From NCBI GenBank assembly GCA_016720835.1, contig JADKJW010000015.1, positions 1 through 64,000 of the forward strand: 64,000 nt of DNA, written 5' to 3'. Both the position numbers and the translations under genes were made by a program. Positions within the stretch are counted from its first letter, which is position 1. The number at the start of each line of letters is the position of its first letter. The notes beneath the pieces were generated by a model. The model was not told where the DNA came from. It did not search any database and saw nothing but the letters and a program-made list of their open reading frames with translations. The DNA is from Ignavibacteria bacterium. Lineage in GTDB: Bacteria; Bacteroidota; Ignavibacteria; SZUA-365. Shown here one piece after another: positions 28,141-37,470 of this stretch.

Positions 28141-29313
28141 ATGAAGACGCTCGCCATTTTCGGATCCACGGGATCCATCGGGACCAGCACGCTGGATGTC
28201 GTGCGGCAGCATCCCGGGCGTTTCCGCGTCCGCTACCTCACGGCGCACAGGAACGCGGCGCTGCTCTGCGCGCAGGCGCGCGAGTTCGCGCCCGACGCGG
28301 TGGCGGTGGTCGATCCCGCGTCCGCCCGGGAGGCGCGCGAGATCCTCGGCAGTTCCGTGGACGTGCTTTCCGGAATGGACGGCCTGCTGGAACTCGCGCG
28401 GCGCGAGGACTACGACACGCTCGTCAGCAGCCTCGTCGGCTTTGCGGGCATGCTCCCGACCATCGCGGCCATTCAGAGCGGACACGACATCGCCCTCGCG
28501 AACAAGGAGACCCTCGTGGTCGCGGGCGAGATTATTTCGCGTCTTCTGGAGCGGCACGGCGTCGCCTTGGCGCCCGTCGACAGCGAGCACAGCGCCATCT
28601 GGCAGTGCCTCGCCGGCGAACCCCCGCACAGCGTCGCCAAGCTCATCCTCACCGCGAGCGGCGGTCCCTTCCGCGGCCGCAGCCGAGAGGATCTCGCGGA
28701 CGTGACGCGCGAGGAGGCGCTCCGCCACCCGAACTGGACCATGGGCAGCAAGATCACCATCGATTCCGCGACGCTGATGAACAAGGGTCTCGAGGTCATT
28801 GAAGCGCACTGGCTGTTCCGCGTGCCGCCGGAGCGCATCGAAGTGATCGTGCACCCGCAGTCGATCATCCATTCCATGGTGGAGTTCGCGGACGGTTCCG
28901 TCAAGGCCCAGCTCGGACTGCCCGACATGAAACTGCCGATCCAGTACGCCCTCTCGCATCCGGACCGTTTCGCGGTACCCGGACCGCGTCTCGATCTGCT
29001 GGAGCTGCGGCGCCTGACCTTCGAGGAACCGGACCTCGAAACCTTCCGCTGCCTGGCGCTCGCCTACGAGGCGCTGGCCGCCGGCGGCACCGCGCCCGCG
29101 TGTCTCAATGCCGCGAATGAAATTGCCGTCCAGGCCTTTCTGGACGGGCGCATCGGATTTCTCGACATCGCCCGGGTGATCGAGGAGAGCCTCGCCGCGA
29201 TCCCCGCGGTCGATGCCGCGGACATCGAGAGCATCATTGCCACAGACGCCGAAACGCGTATCTTTGCCACTTCGTGTGCGGCGCGCAGCGCACGCACTGT
29301 TTCGTTCTCCTGA
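28141..29313 (+). CDS. dxr: 1-deoxy-D-xylulose-5-phosphate reductoisomerase
   Basis: 390 aa. The second step of the MEP pathway to isoprenoids: DXP to MEP with NADPH and a divalent metal. Motifs: NADPH-binding FGSTGSIGTSTLDVV at the N terminus, ALANKETLVVAGE, metal-binding region PVDSEHSAIWQCL, SGGPFRG flexible loop region, HPNWTMGSKITIDSATLMNKGLEVIEAHWLF, IEVIVHPQSIIHSMVEFADG. The C-terminal helical domain carries CLNAANEIAVQAFLDGRIGF. Start ATG 28141 opens the conserved strand; the upstream ATG at 28099 adds a non-conserved 14 residues. It is followed 10 bp later by rseP, the common dxr-rseP gene order. Confidence 0.96.
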   Translation: MKTLAIFGSTGSIGTSTLDVVRQHPGRFRVRYLTAHRNAALLCAQAREFAPDAVAVVDPASAREAREILGSSVDVLSGMDGLLELARREDYDTLVSSLVGFAGMLPTIAAIQSGHDIALANKETLVVAGEIISRLLERHGVALAPVDSEHSAIWQCLAGEPPHSVAKLILTASGGPFRGRSREDLADVTREEALRHPNWTMGSKITIDSATLMNKGLEVIEAHWLFRVPPERIEVIVHPQSIIHSMVEFADGSVKAQLGLPDMKLPIQYALSHPDRFAVPGPRLDLLELRRLTFEEPDLETFRCLALAYEALAAGGTAPACLNAANEIAVQAFLDGRIGFLDIARVIEESLAAIPAVDAADIESIIATDAETRIFATSCAARSARTVSFS

Positions 29314-29322
29314 CACACCCTT

Positions 29323-30636
29323 ATGGAATTTTTCAGCTCGCTCTTCTACTTCATCATCATCATCAGCGTACTCGTGCTCGTGCACGAGATGGGCCATTTC
29401 CTGACCGCGAAGTTTTTCGGCATGCGCGTGGAGCGCTTCTCGATCGGCCTCGGCCCGCGCGCCTTCGGCAAGGTGTACGGAGATACCGACTACTGCATCT
29501 CCTATGTCCCGTTCGGCGGTTACGTCAAGATCCTCGGCATGCTCGACGAGAGCTTCGACACCAGTATCGAGAAGACGGAACCGCAGCCGTGGGAATTCCG
29601 CGCGAAACCCGTGTGGCAGCGTCTCATCGTCATCACCGCGGGCGTCATCATGAACGTGCTGCTCGCGCTGGCGATCTTCTGGGGCCTCAATCTCGCGATG
29701 GGACGGGAGATGCATCCCGTGACGACCATCGGCCACGTGCAGGCCGGATCCGTGATGGAAAAGGCGGGTTTCCAGGCCGGCGACAAACTCGTGTCGGTCA
29801 ACGATGCCGAGGTGGTGTACTGGGAAGACGCGCGCAACGACATTCAGGCGGGCAGCGCCGCCGGCGAACTTCGCGTCGCCATCGAACGCGGCGGCGCCCG
29901 CATGACGCTCGTCGTCCCGCCGGCGGACCTGGCGCAGATCGACGGACAGGGCATCGGCCTGTATGCCACGGGCAACCGGCCGGTCATCACCGGCGTCAGC
30001 GCCGACCTCCCCGCGTCGAAAGCGGGACTGCTGCCGGGCGACGTGCTGTTGTCGATCCGCGACACGGTGGTGCACGGCTCCGAGGAAGTCACGAGGATGA
30101 TCCGCGCGAATGCGGGACGCGACATCGCGATGACCTGGCAGCGCGACGGCAAGACGATGAGCGCGGTGGTGACGCCGAACGCCGAAGGCATGATCGGCAT
30201 CGGCCTGATCAACGATATCGCGGGCGAAAAGATCACGCAGCGTTTCGGCGTGATCGAGGCGTTCACCGCGGGCGCGCGCAACGTGTACGTGATCGCGACC
30301 ATGACCGTGCAGAGCATCTGGAACGTCATCGTCGGCCAGACCAGCTTCAAGCAATCGATCGGCGGACCGGTGAAGATCGCCAAGATGGCCTCGCAGCAGG
30401 CCGACGCGGGGCTCGCGAGCTTCCTCGGTCTCGTGGCGGTGCTGAGCATCAGTCTCGCGGTCATCAATATTTTCCCCATCCCCGCGCTCGACGGCGGCTA
30501 TGTGATCTTCCTGCTGTTCGAGCTGATCTTCCGCCGCGAGGTCCCGTATCGCGTGCAGTACTACCTGCTCCAGGCCGGATGGTTTCTGCTCATCGGGCTG
30601 ATGCTCTTCGTGCTGTACAACGATATTTTCCACTGA
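29323..30636 (+). CDS. rseP: Site-2 intramembrane metalloprotease RseP
   Basis: 437 aa. The zinc-binding HEMGH at residues about 22-26 lies in the first membrane segment (FYFIIIISVLVLVHEMGHFL). It is followed by YVPFGGYVKILGM, two central PDZ domains (around 120-190 and 205-280) and the second active-site motif NIFPIPALDGG near residue 390. A further membrane segment ends the protein. Family members cleave membrane-bound anti-sigma factors and remnant signal peptides. The gene follows dxr by 10 bp and is probably cotranscribed with it. Confidence 0.95.
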   Translation: MEFFSSLFYFIIIISVLVLVHEMGHFLTAKFFGMRVERFSIGLGPRAFGKVYGDTDYCISYVPFGGYVKILGMLDESFDTSIEKTEPQPWEFRAKPVWQRLIVITAGVIMNVLLALAIFWGLNLAMGREMHPVTTIGHVQAGSVMEKAGFQAGDKLVSVNDAEVVYWEDARNDIQAGSAAGELRVAIERGGARMTLVVPPADLAQIDGQGIGLYATGNRPVITGVSADLPASKAGLLPGDVLLSIRDTVVHGSEEVTRMIRANAGRDIAMTWQRDGKTMSAVVTPNAEGMIGIGLINDIAGEKITQRFGVIEAFTAGARNVYVIATMTVQSIWNVIVGQTSFKQSIGGPVKIAKMASQQADAGLASFLGLVAVLSISLAVINIFPIPALDGGYVIFLLFELIFRREVPYRVQYYLLQAGWFLLIGLMLFVLYNDIFH

Positions 30637-30755
30637 GCCGGCTGACACGTCCGTCCCGCGGCGCCCGGTGAAACGCGCGCCGCATGCATCATGCGGGAAA
30701 GGCTTTCTCCGCGAGGAAAAAGCCCTTCGATTCGGTCCCCATGGACAATGCCGCC

Positions 30756-31463
30756 TTACTCGGCGGCCTCCGGGATTTCTTCCGGAACGTTCAGGTTCTT
30801 GAGGAAGTACGACAGCGTCATGAAGCCCGCGATGATCTGTTCGTTGCGCACGCGCACCTGCTCCGGCACGCGGAGTTCGGTGGGCGTGAAATTCCAGATG
30901 GCGCGGACGCCGGCGCCGACCGCGATATCGGTGACTTCCTGCGCGGACGGCCGCGGCACTGTCAGGACGATGAGCTTGATCTTCTTGCGTTCGATCGTGC
31001 TCGCAAGGCGGAACACCGAGAGCACTTCGTGCGGTCCGACATAGGATCCGATCTTGCCCGGGTCGTTGTCGAGGATGCCGGCGATGCGGAGTCCGTACTG
31101 TTCGAACCCGTGATAGAGCGCGAGCGCCTTCCCGAGATGCCCCGCGCCGATGATCAGCGCGTCCGTGCTGTCCTGCAGGCCCAGATAGTCCTCGATGGCC
31201 CGCTTCATGACTTCGATCGCGTAGCCCTGGTTCTGTCGCCCGCGGATTTCCAGATCCGCCATGTCCTTGCGGACGAGCGTCTCGTTGATATCGAGGATCT
31301 GCGAGAGTTCCTTGCTCGAAATGTACCGCCTGCCCAAACCCTCGTACGCCGAAACGATCTGGTGATAGTGCGGCAGACGGCGAAATGCGGCCTTTGAAAC
31401 GCCCTTTTTCTGGGCCGGTTTCAGCGGGAATTCAGGTTCAAGCGGTTGATCGGTCATCTGCAT
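30756..31463 (-). CDS. rex: Redox-sensing transcriptional repressor Rex
   Basis: 235 aa. N-terminal winged-helix DNA-binding domain (residues about 15-85: AAFRRLPHYHQIV, ISSKELSQILDINETLVRKD). Rossmann NADH-binding domain with IIGAGHLGKALALY near residue 100, and a C-terminal domain-swapped helix (NEQIIAGFMTLSYFLKNL). Rex leaves DNA when the NADH/NAD ratio rises and commonly controls respiratory and fermentation genes. The cbb3 oxidase in this window is a plausible target, but its promoter is outside the window. A partial Rex-like operator lies at 31556-31573, so autoregulation is possible. Confidence 0.95.
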   Translation of the reverse strand: MQMTDQPLEPEFPLKPAQKKGVSKAAFRRLPHYHQIVSAYEGLGRRYISSKELSQILDINETLVRKDMADLEIRGRQNQGYAIEVMKRAIEDYLGLQDSTDALIIGAGHLGKALALYHGFEQYGLRIAGILDNDPGKIGSYVGPHEVLSVFRLASTIERKKIKLIVLTVPRPSAQEVTDIAVGAGVRAIWNFTPTELRVPEQVRVRNEQIIAGFMTLSYFLKNLNVPEEIPEAAE

Positions 31464-31555
31464 CGGACTCCTTGCTGCTCATCCGTGATCTTCTGAGCCT
31501 TCAATATCCGGCATATTTCGCAGGGAAATCACTGCACGGTAACGGCCATCCTCGA

Positions 31556-31573
31556 AAGAGAATATTTTCACAA
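31556..31573 (-). promoter_or_regulatory. Possible Rex operator upstream of rex
   Basis: Minus strand TTGTGAAAATATTCTCTT. The left half matches the Rex consensus TTGTGAAAT...TTCACAA perfectly; the right half is poor. It lies about 95 bp upstream of the rex start. Confidence 0.3.
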
Positions 31574-31631
31574 ACAAGATACATCAGAATGTCCAGCGAG
31601 ACAAGCCCCTGTCCCCTGTCCCCTTTCCCCT

Positions 31632-33008
31632 TCACCTCCCCGCCCCCCACATCGCACTTCCGATAATACATTCCGAGCACAAGCCGGGAACGCACAAGCC
31701 GTCATGCATCTCGATCAGGCCTTGCTGCATGTATCCATACAACTCGGAAGGGACCGTGAACTGTGCGGCGAGAGCATCCAGCTTCGCATTGCGCGGGGCG
31801 GGATGCAGGCGGTGATAGAGAGCCGATGCAGTTCTGCAGAGCCGTTCCTCCTCGCGATTCCGTCCATACGCCAGCAAAAACGGGGCGATGACATTCAGCA
31901 GGATTTCCCGGGAACGCTCGCCTGCCGCAGACGCCGCGGGGCGGACAGGCGGAAGGAAATCGAACACCCCCGGCAGGACGGCAGCGTGCACGGGACCCTG
32001 CTCCGCGAGCGCGGCCTCGAGCCGGACCAGCCAGTGAAGGCCCGCCAGGCCGCGTACTGCGGCGGCAAGCTGACCGAGCCGCAGGTCAATGCCGTTGACA
32101 GCGCGCACGCGGCCCGAACGCCACGCGTGCGTTTCGACGACAGGAGGCCGGACGCCATGCGCGCGGAGACTGCGCCGCAGACCCGGGACGGTTTCGCGCG
32201 CGTCCCTCCCGGCGGCAAGGCGCAACGCCGCAAGGGCGTTCGACTCCCGCCCCTGGGAAACGGCGTCAACGACGTGCAGCGGAAGCGCGCGGGCAAGCGT
32301 TTCCATCGCGTCCTGATTTCCTCCGTACCCAAGCGCGCGCGCCAGCAACTCGTACAGCGCCTGCGACGCGGCGGCTTCGGCTCCCACGGCGGGAGTCCAC
32401 GCGTCCATCCGCTCGGCGACGCCGCGCTGCTTGCGCTCCAGACGCTGTGCGGCGGCGAGCAGCATGGCAACATCGGACACCACTGCCGGAATCAGACCGG
32501 CATAGGGCGCGCAGAAAAAACGTGACGCCGAGGGCTCGTCGGCGAGGAGGTCCGCCCAGACGGAACGGAGCGGCCGCGTCAAGGCATCGACAAGAACCAC
32601 GGTGGGAATGCCCGTCACGGCGCCCGGACGTGAAGCACCGTAGAGCACGACGTGCAGTATCACGCCGCGATACCGCGGGTCCATGCCGTGACGGTGCGCG
32701 GACCAGTCGTCCTCATGCACGTGGATTTCGATCGGCCCGGCATGAAGCGCACCGTCAATCTCGATGCGCGCATCGAGGAAATCCGGACCGTCCTGCCGGT
32801 TGGGCGTGCCGACGGAGACGATGCGCGCGACCGCGCCCCGCGTCGTCAGGAAACGGGCGCCCGGCACGGCCTCGCGGAGCCACATCCGGGTGACCTGATC
32901 TTCGGGAATGCGCGGCCGCCTCCGCGACGAGCGCGCGCGCTCGCGCACCATGGTGACGAACGCGCCGTGCCCAGACTGCGGCGCTGAATACGATGTCGGA
33001 ATGTGCAC
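31632..33008 (-). CDS. DUF2851 family protein
   Basis: 458 aa. The GTG at 33008 is chosen because AGGGAGG sits 5 bases upstream; the internal ATG at 32951 has no such site. Characteristic DUF2851 segments: DQVTRMWLREAVPGARF..., GPDFLDARIEIDGALHAGPI, EIHVHEDDWSAHRHGMDPRY, and NVIAPFLLAYGRNREEERL near residue 390. The C terminus has GLIEMHDGLCVPGLCSECII, with clustered cysteines that could bind metal. The family is widespread in Bacteroidota and Chlorobi and has no known function. The ED-H pattern hints at a nuclease-like core, which is inference only. Confidence 0.85.
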   Translation of the reverse strand: MHIPTSYSAPQSGHGAFVTMVRERARSSRRRPRIPEDQVTRMWLREAVPGARFLTTRGAVARIVSVGTPNRQDGPDFLDARIEIDGALHAGPIEIHVHEDDWSAHRHGMDPRYRGVILHVVLYGASRPGAVTGIPTVVLVDALTRPLRSVWADLLADEPSASRFFCAPYAGLIPAVVSDVAMLLAAAQRLERKQRGVAERMDAWTPAVGAEAAASQALYELLARALGYGGNQDAMETLARALPLHVVDAVSQGRESNALAALRLAAGRDARETVPGLRRSLRAHGVRPPVVETHAWRSGRVRAVNGIDLRLGQLAAAVRGLAGLHWLVRLEAALAEQGPVHAAVLPGVFDFLPPVRPAASAAGERSREILLNVIAPFLLAYGRNREEERLCRTASALYHRLHPAPRNAKLDALAAQFTVPSELYGYMQQGLIEMHDGLCVPGLCSECIIGSAMWGAGR

Positions 33009-33098
33009 GGCTTCCTCCCTGATTGCCGGGAACTTCGATACCGAATGACGATGCCGATATAACAACGGAATCCCGCGCGCGAGTTCCACAATACAGGA

Positions 33099-33126
33099 CA
33101 CGCCCGGTCCGAATGGAACGGGCGTG
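33099..33126 (-). terminator. Inverted repeat after the aldolase gene
   Basis: CACGCCCG and CGGGCGTG form an 8-bp stem with a 12-base loop, 31 bp past the aldolase stop on the minus strand. There is no clear T-run, so it is only a possible terminator. Confidence 0.35.
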
Positions 33127-33156
33127 CCGGAATGCGGGCGGCGTTGCGTGGAACGA

Positions 33157-34209
33157 TTACGCGATCGTGACGTCCTTTGTGAGATACACGTCCTGAATGG
33201 CGTTGAGGAGTTTTGCTCCTTCGTCCATCGGTCGCTGGAAGGCCTTGCGTCCCGAGATGAGGCCCTGCCCGCCTGCGCGTTTGTTGATGACGGCCGTCTT
33301 CACCGCTTCGGCAAGGTCCGTGGCGCCGGAGGACGCCCCGCCGCTGTTGATGAGTCCCGCGCGGCCCATGTAGCAGTTGACCACCTGGTAGCGGGTCAGA
33401 TCGATCGGATGGTCGGTGGTGAGTTTCTCGTACACGAGTTTGCTCGTCTTGCCGAATTTCACCGCGTTGTAGCCGCCGTTGATCTCGGGAAGCTTCTGCT
33501 TGATGATGTCCGCCTGTATCGTCACGCCGAGGTGATTCGCCTGACCGGTGAGGTCCGCGGAGAGGTGGTAGTCCTTGTCGAGCGCGAACGCGTTGTTGCG
33601 CAGGTAGCACCAGAGGATGGTGGTCATGCCGAGTTCATGCGCGTGGGCGAAGGCTTCGGAGATTTCGACGATCTGCCGTCCCGATTCTTCGGAGCCGAAG
33701 TAGATGGTGGCGCCGATGGCGGCGGCGCCCATGTCGTAGGCCTGTTCGACGCTCGCGAAAAGAATCTGATCGTGCTTGTTCGGGTAGGTGAGCAGCTCGT
33801 TGTGGTTGATCTTCACGATGAAGGGAATCTTGTGCGCGTAGGTGCGGGCGACGGATCCGAGCACGCCGAGGGTGCTGGCAACCGCATTGCACCCGCCTTC
33901 GACGGCCAGCTTCACAATGTTCCCGGCATCGAAATAGATGGGGTTCGGCGCGAAGGACGCTCCGGCGGAATGCTCGATGCCCTGATCCACGGGGAGGATC
34001 GACATGTAGCCCGTCCCGGCCAGCCGCCCGGTGTTGTAGATGCGATGCATGGCGCCGAGCACGCGTGGATTCCGGTCGCTGTCCTTCCACACGCGGTCGA
34101 CGAAATCCGACCCCGGAAGGTGCAGCAATTCCTTCGAAACGGCGGGCGTGTTGTAGTTCAGGTAGTATTCGGCATCGCTGCCGAGCAGCTCTTGAATTTT
34201 GGAGTACAT
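33157..34209 (-). CDS. fbaB: Class I fructose-bisphosphate aldolase (FbaB/DhnA type)
   Basis: 350 aa from ATG 34209 (MYSKIQELLGSDAEYYLNYN). Motifs of the archaeal-type class I aldolase/DhnA family: ILPVDQGIEHSAGASF near residue 65, YAHKIPFIVKINHNELL with the Lys region, AIGATIYFGSEES, ADIIKQKLP, YNAVKFGKTSKLVYEKLT and the glycine-rich LINSGGASSGATDLAEAVKT phosphate-binding part near residue 290. It interconverts fructose-1,6-bisphosphate with DHAP and glyceraldehyde-3-phosphate through a Schiff-base Lys. The longer open frame upstream is not conserved. Divergent from the TIGR01777 gene, with a 185-bp shared upstream region. Confidence 0.93.
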   Translation of the reverse strand: MYSKIQELLGSDAEYYLNYNTPAVSKELLHLPGSDFVDRVWKDSDRNPRVLGAMHRIYNTGRLAGTGYMSILPVDQGIEHSAGASFAPNPIYFDAGNIVKLAVEGGCNAVASTLGVLGSVARTYAHKIPFIVKINHNELLTYPNKHDQILFASVEQAYDMGAAAIGATIYFGSEESGRQIVEISEAFAHAHELGMTTILWCYLRNNAFALDKDYHLSADLTGQANHLGVTIQADIIKQKLPEINGGYNAVKFGKTSKLVYEKLTTDHPIDLTRYQVVNCYMGRAGLINSGGASSGATDLAEAVKTAVINKRAGGQGLISGRKAFQRPMDEGAKLLNAIQDVYLTKDVTIA

Positions 34210-34394
34210 GGTCTTTTTTTCCGGTGGACTGATGGGAAATGGGAGGAAGAAAAAAGGTACGGGTTTGATTGCGAAAAGGCAAAATCCCGCGACGAGTCCG
34301 ATCGCGTCGCCTCGGCGCCGTTTTGCATTCACCGGCGAATCAGGGATGTTTGATGGACACGGACGATGTTGCACCACACACGGAGGCCCTGGCC

Positions 34395-35312
34395 ATGCGC
34401 GTTGTCATCACCGGAGCGACCGGATTCATAGGAGGGCGGATGGTCACGGCGCTCACGGCGCGGGGTGACAGCATCACCGTTCTGTCCCGCCATCCGGAGC
34501 GCGCCCTGGCCGCCGTGCCGGGCGCCGAGCGCGCGCTGCTGTGGTCGCCCGGCGTGCACGGCGCATGGGCGGGAGCGGTGGACGGCTGCGACGCCGTGAT
34601 CCATCTCGCGGGCGAATCCGTGGGCGGACAGCGCTGGAACGCGGCGTTCAAGCGCCGGCTTCTCGAGAGCCGCGTGCTGGGCACGCGCGACATGGTGCGC
34701 GCGATCGCCGAGGCGAAGCGGAAGCCCGCGCTGCTGCTGTCCGCATCCGGCATCGGCTACTACGGCGACGCGGGCGAGGCGCGCGTCGACGAACATTCGC
34801 CGGCCGGCGAGGACGTGCTTGCGAACATCTGCCGCGCCTGGGAGGCGGAAGCGCTCGCGGCGCGGGAACACGGAGTGCGCGTCGTGACTCCGCGCCTCGG
34901 CCTGGTGCTCGCTCGCGATGGCGGCGCGCTGCCGCGGCTCGCGCTGCCCTTTTCCCTCTTCGCCGGAGGGCCCGTCGGCAGCGGCCGACAATGGTTTCCC
35001 TGGGTGCACGTCGACGATGCGATCGCGGCGATCCTCCACTGCATGGACACGGCGGCGCTCGATGGAGCGGTGAACGTGGTTGCGCCCGAGCCGGTGCGCA
35101 ACAGGGAGTTCTGCGCCGCTCTCGGGAAGGCCATGGGCAGACCGTCGTGGCTGCGCGTCCCGGGGTTCGCGCTGCGCATCGCGGTGGGCGAATTCGCGGA
35201 AACCCTGCTCGGGGGCCAGCGCGCGTCCTGCGATGCGCTTCTCTCGAGCGGGTACGCGTTCCGCCATCCCCTCCTCGACGAGGCGCTGGCGTCATTGTAC
35301 GGCCGCAGCTGA
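34395..35312 (+). CDS. TIGR01777 family SDR epimerase-like protein
   Basis: 305 aa. Start ATG 34395 lies 8 bp after GGAGG and opens with the Rossmann motif MRVVITGATGFIGGRMV. Other family marks: AVIHLAGESVGGQRW, LLESRVLGTRDMVRAI, LLLSASGIGYYGDAGEARVD, RLGLVLARDGGALPRL, QWFPWVHVDDAIAAI and the C-terminal VNVVAPEPVRNREFCAALG with LGGQRAS. The family (E. coli YfcH, cyanobacterial and plant homologues of SulA) is of unknown substrate. An ATG at 34353 also has a partial ribosome site but adds unconserved residues. Confidence 0.92.
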   Translation: MRVVITGATGFIGGRMVTALTARGDSITVLSRHPERALAAVPGAERALLWSPGVHGAWAGAVDGCDAVIHLAGESVGGQRWNAAFKRRLLESRVLGTRDMVRAIAEAKRKPALLLSASGIGYYGDAGEARVDEHSPAGEDVLANICRAWEAEALAAREHGVRVVTPRLGLVLARDGGALPRLALPFSLFAGGPVGSGRQWFPWVHVDDAIAAILHCMDTAALDGAVNVVAPEPVRNREFCAALGKAMGRPSWLRVPGFALRIAVGEFAETLLGGQRASCDALLSSGYAFRHPLLDEALASLYGRS

Positions 35313-35396
35313 ACCCCTTCCGGCTTCGGGATCTCGCGCGGGGCCTGGTTGTTCCCGGGTTCTGATCCTGTCCCGCGCGAGGCGGGACTCCGACGG

Positions 35397-35945
35397 TCAG
35401 TCTTCGCGAATCGCGTCCTTGATCGCGCCGGCGACGAAGAGGACATGTTCGTCGAACGGCAGGCCGAGTTCCTCAGGTCCGCGCAGGAGATCGTCGCGGC
35501 TGACCGCCCTCGCAAACGCCTTGTCCTTCATTTTCTTCCTGACCGACGACACTTCGAGACCGTCGAGCGTCCGGTCCGGCCGCACATAGGACACGGCGGT
35601 CAGAAAACCGCAGAGTTCGTCGCATGCAAAGAGCGCCTTTTCCATGGTGCTGATGCGGGGAACGCCGCTGTGGTCCGCATGGGAGAGAATGGCGCGGCGC
35701 AGGTCCTCGGGATAGCCGCGTTCCTCGAGGATGCGCGATCCGGCGACTGGGTGTTCCTCCGCTGAAGGATACCGCTCATAGTCGAAATCGTGCAGCAGTC
35801 CGGCCAGGCCCCACTGGTCGGGGTCCTCCCCGAAGCGCAGGGCGTACGCGCGCATGGCGGCCTCCACCGCAAACGCGTGCTTGATCAGACTCGGCGATGA
35901 CGTGAACTCCATGAGCAGGGCGAGCGCTTCTTCGCGTGTTTTCAT
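35397..35945 (-). CDS. HD-domain (HDIG-type) hydrolase
   Basis: 182 aa from ATG 35945. HD metal-binding pattern: SLIKHAFAVEAAMRAYA (first His), GLLHDFDYERYP (His-Asp), HPVAGSRIL, AILSHADHSGVP (further His). The small single-domain HDIG proteins of this kind are usually annotated as phosphohydrolases with unknown nucleotide substrates. The C-terminal part RKKMKDKAFARAVSRDDL is conserved in the family. The open frame continues far upstream on the minus strand across the next gene, but that part is a shadow. Confidence 0.85.
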   Translation of the reverse strand: MKTREEALALLMEFTSSPSLIKHAFAVEAAMRAYALRFGEDPDQWGLAGLLHDFDYERYPSAEEHPVAGSRILEERGYPEDLRRAILSHADHSGVPRISTMEKALFACDELCGFLTAVSYVRPDRTLDGLEVSSVRKKMKDKAFARAVSRDDLLRGPEELGLPFDEHVLFVAGAIKDAIRED

Positions 35946-36095
35946 GAAGAAACATACGAATAATTCCACCTGCCACCTTCCCCCTCCACAATTGGATTCC
36001 CGCCCCCTTGGCGGTAATTTTGGAGACGATTGTTTTCCGCGACAATCCCGCCACGCACCCTCATTCATTCCGCACATACCCCATGGAGAAGCTCG

Positions 36096-37406
36096 ATGAG
36101 CGACCAGTTTGACAATGACGCCTATTCGAAGGAAACGCGGCTGATCTACGGCCGCAGCCATTCGGAAAAATGGGATTACTCGCATCACGTGATTCCGCCG
36201 ATCTCGTCTTCCGCCACCTACCGTCTCGACTCGGCGCAGCGCGGCGCGCAGGGCTTCATCGATTTCGCGCACACCTCCGATCAGCCGAAGCACAAGGAGC
36301 CGATCTATATTTACGACCGCCTGGGCGAGCCGAACAAGGATATTCTCGAGGAGAATCTTGCGTTTGCGGAAGGGGGAGACAAGGCCGTGACGTTCTCCAC
36401 CGGCATGGCGGCCATTTCCGCGATCTTCGGGGTGCTGCTCAAAACGGGCGACGAGATCATCGCGCACCGCACGCTGTACGGCTGCACGTATTCCCTGCTC
36501 ACCACCTGGTACCCACGCTACGGCATCGACGTGCAGTTCATCAACCTGCACATGATCGATGCCCTCGCCTCGGCGATCACGCCGAAAACGCGCGTGATCT
36601 TCTTCGAGACGCCCGTCAATCCGACCATGACCCTGATCGACATCGCCGCCATCACCGCGCTCGTGCGCGACCTGAACCGGGTCCGCGAAGAGCACGAGCA
36701 CATCCGCGTCGTGGTGGACAACACGTTCGCGACGCCCTTCTGCCAGCGTCCGATGGAGCTGGGGGCGGACTTCGTGATGCACTCGCTCACGAAGGGCATC
36801 GGCGGATTCGGCACCGACATGGGCGGCGTGATCGTCAGCCCGCAGAACTACTACGACATGCTGCTGCTGTACCGCAAGGACTACGGCGGCGTGCTCGCCA
36901 CCAAGAGCGCCTGGCCGATTCTCGTCTACGGCCTGCCGACCCTCTCCCTGCGCGTCAAGCGCGAAATCGAGAGCGCCATGAAGGTCGCCGCCTTTCTCGA
37001 GCAGCATCCGATGGTGAAGGAAGTGAACTACCCCGGTCTGGAGAGCTTCCCGCAGCACGAGCTCGCGCGGAAGCAGATGCGCGACTTCGACGGCAACTTC
37101 GCCCCCGGCACGCTCATGTACTTCACCCTGAAGAGCGCGTCGCCGCAGCAGAGCCGCGATCTGGGCGAGCGCTTCATCAATTACACCGCGGACAACGCGT
37201 ACACGATCACGCTCGCCGTGAGTCTCGGACATCTGCGCACGCTCATCGAGCACCCGGGCTCGATGACGCACTCCGCCATCCCGGCCGAGGAGCAGGTCAA
37301 GCGCGGCCTCGATCCGGGCGGGGTGCGCCTCTCGATCGGCATCGAGCATCCCGACGACATCATCCGCGATCTCAGCGCCGCCTTCGACCATCTCGCGAAG
37401 GGGTGA
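36096..37406 (+). CDS. PLP-dependent trans-sulfuration enzyme (cystathionine gamma-synthase / methionine gamma-lyase family)
   Basis: 436 aa. Start ATG 36096 follows GGAGAA. Family marks: IYIYDRLGEPNKDILEENLA, AVTFSTGMAAISAIFG, YGCTYSLLTTWYPRYGID, FFETPVNPTMTLIDI, VVVDNTFATPFCQRPMELGA, the PLP Schiff-base Lys in MHSLTKGIGGFG, and the C-terminal SLGHLRTLIEHPGSMTHSAI and GVRLSIGIEHPDDIIRDL. The IEHP-SMTH motif is found in gamma-lyases and O-acylhomoserine sulfhydrylases, so the exact reaction (synthase or lyase) cannot be fixed. Slightly longer than usual MetB (about 390 aa). First gene of a plus-strand run, ended by a perfect palindrome 8 bp after its stop. Confidence 0.88.
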   Translation: MSDQFDNDAYSKETRLIYGRSHSEKWDYSHHVIPPISSSATYRLDSAQRGAQGFIDFAHTSDQPKHKEPIYIYDRLGEPNKDILEENLAFAEGGDKAVTFSTGMAAISAIFGVLLKTGDEIIAHRTLYGCTYSLLTTWYPRYGIDVQFINLHMIDALASAITPKTRVIFFETPVNPTMTLIDIAAITALVRDLNRVREEHEHIRVVVDNTFATPFCQRPMELGADFVMHSLTKGIGGFGTDMGGVIVSPQNYYDMLLLYRKDYGGVLATKSAWPILVYGLPTLSLRVKREIESAMKVAAFLEQHPMVKEVNYPGLESFPQHELARKQMRDFDGNFAPGTLMYFTLKSASPQQSRDLGERFINYTADNAYTITLAVSLGHLRTLIEHPGSMTHSAIPAEEQVKRGLDPGGVRLSIGIEHPDDIIRDLSAAFDHLAKG

Positions 37407-37414
37407 CGCGAAAA

Positions 37415-37440
37415 CCGGAGTTCCGGTTCCGGAACTCCGG
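37415..37440 (+). terminator. Perfect palindromic hairpin after the PLP lyase gene
   Basis: CCGGAGTTCCGG and CCGGAACTCCGG form a 12-bp perfect stem with a 2-base TT turn, followed by TCCTCTCC. It may attenuate transcription between the PLP lyase and pgeF. Confidence 0.6.
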
Positions 37441-37470
37441 TCCTCTCCACACGCAGCGAAAGGCCGCCAT

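Noticed and set aside
26056..30648. A 1530-aa open frame on the minus strand across dxr and rseP
   Set aside because: Only 26056-27918 has TPR sense and a signal peptide; the rest is the antisense shadow of two clearly conserved plus-strand genes.
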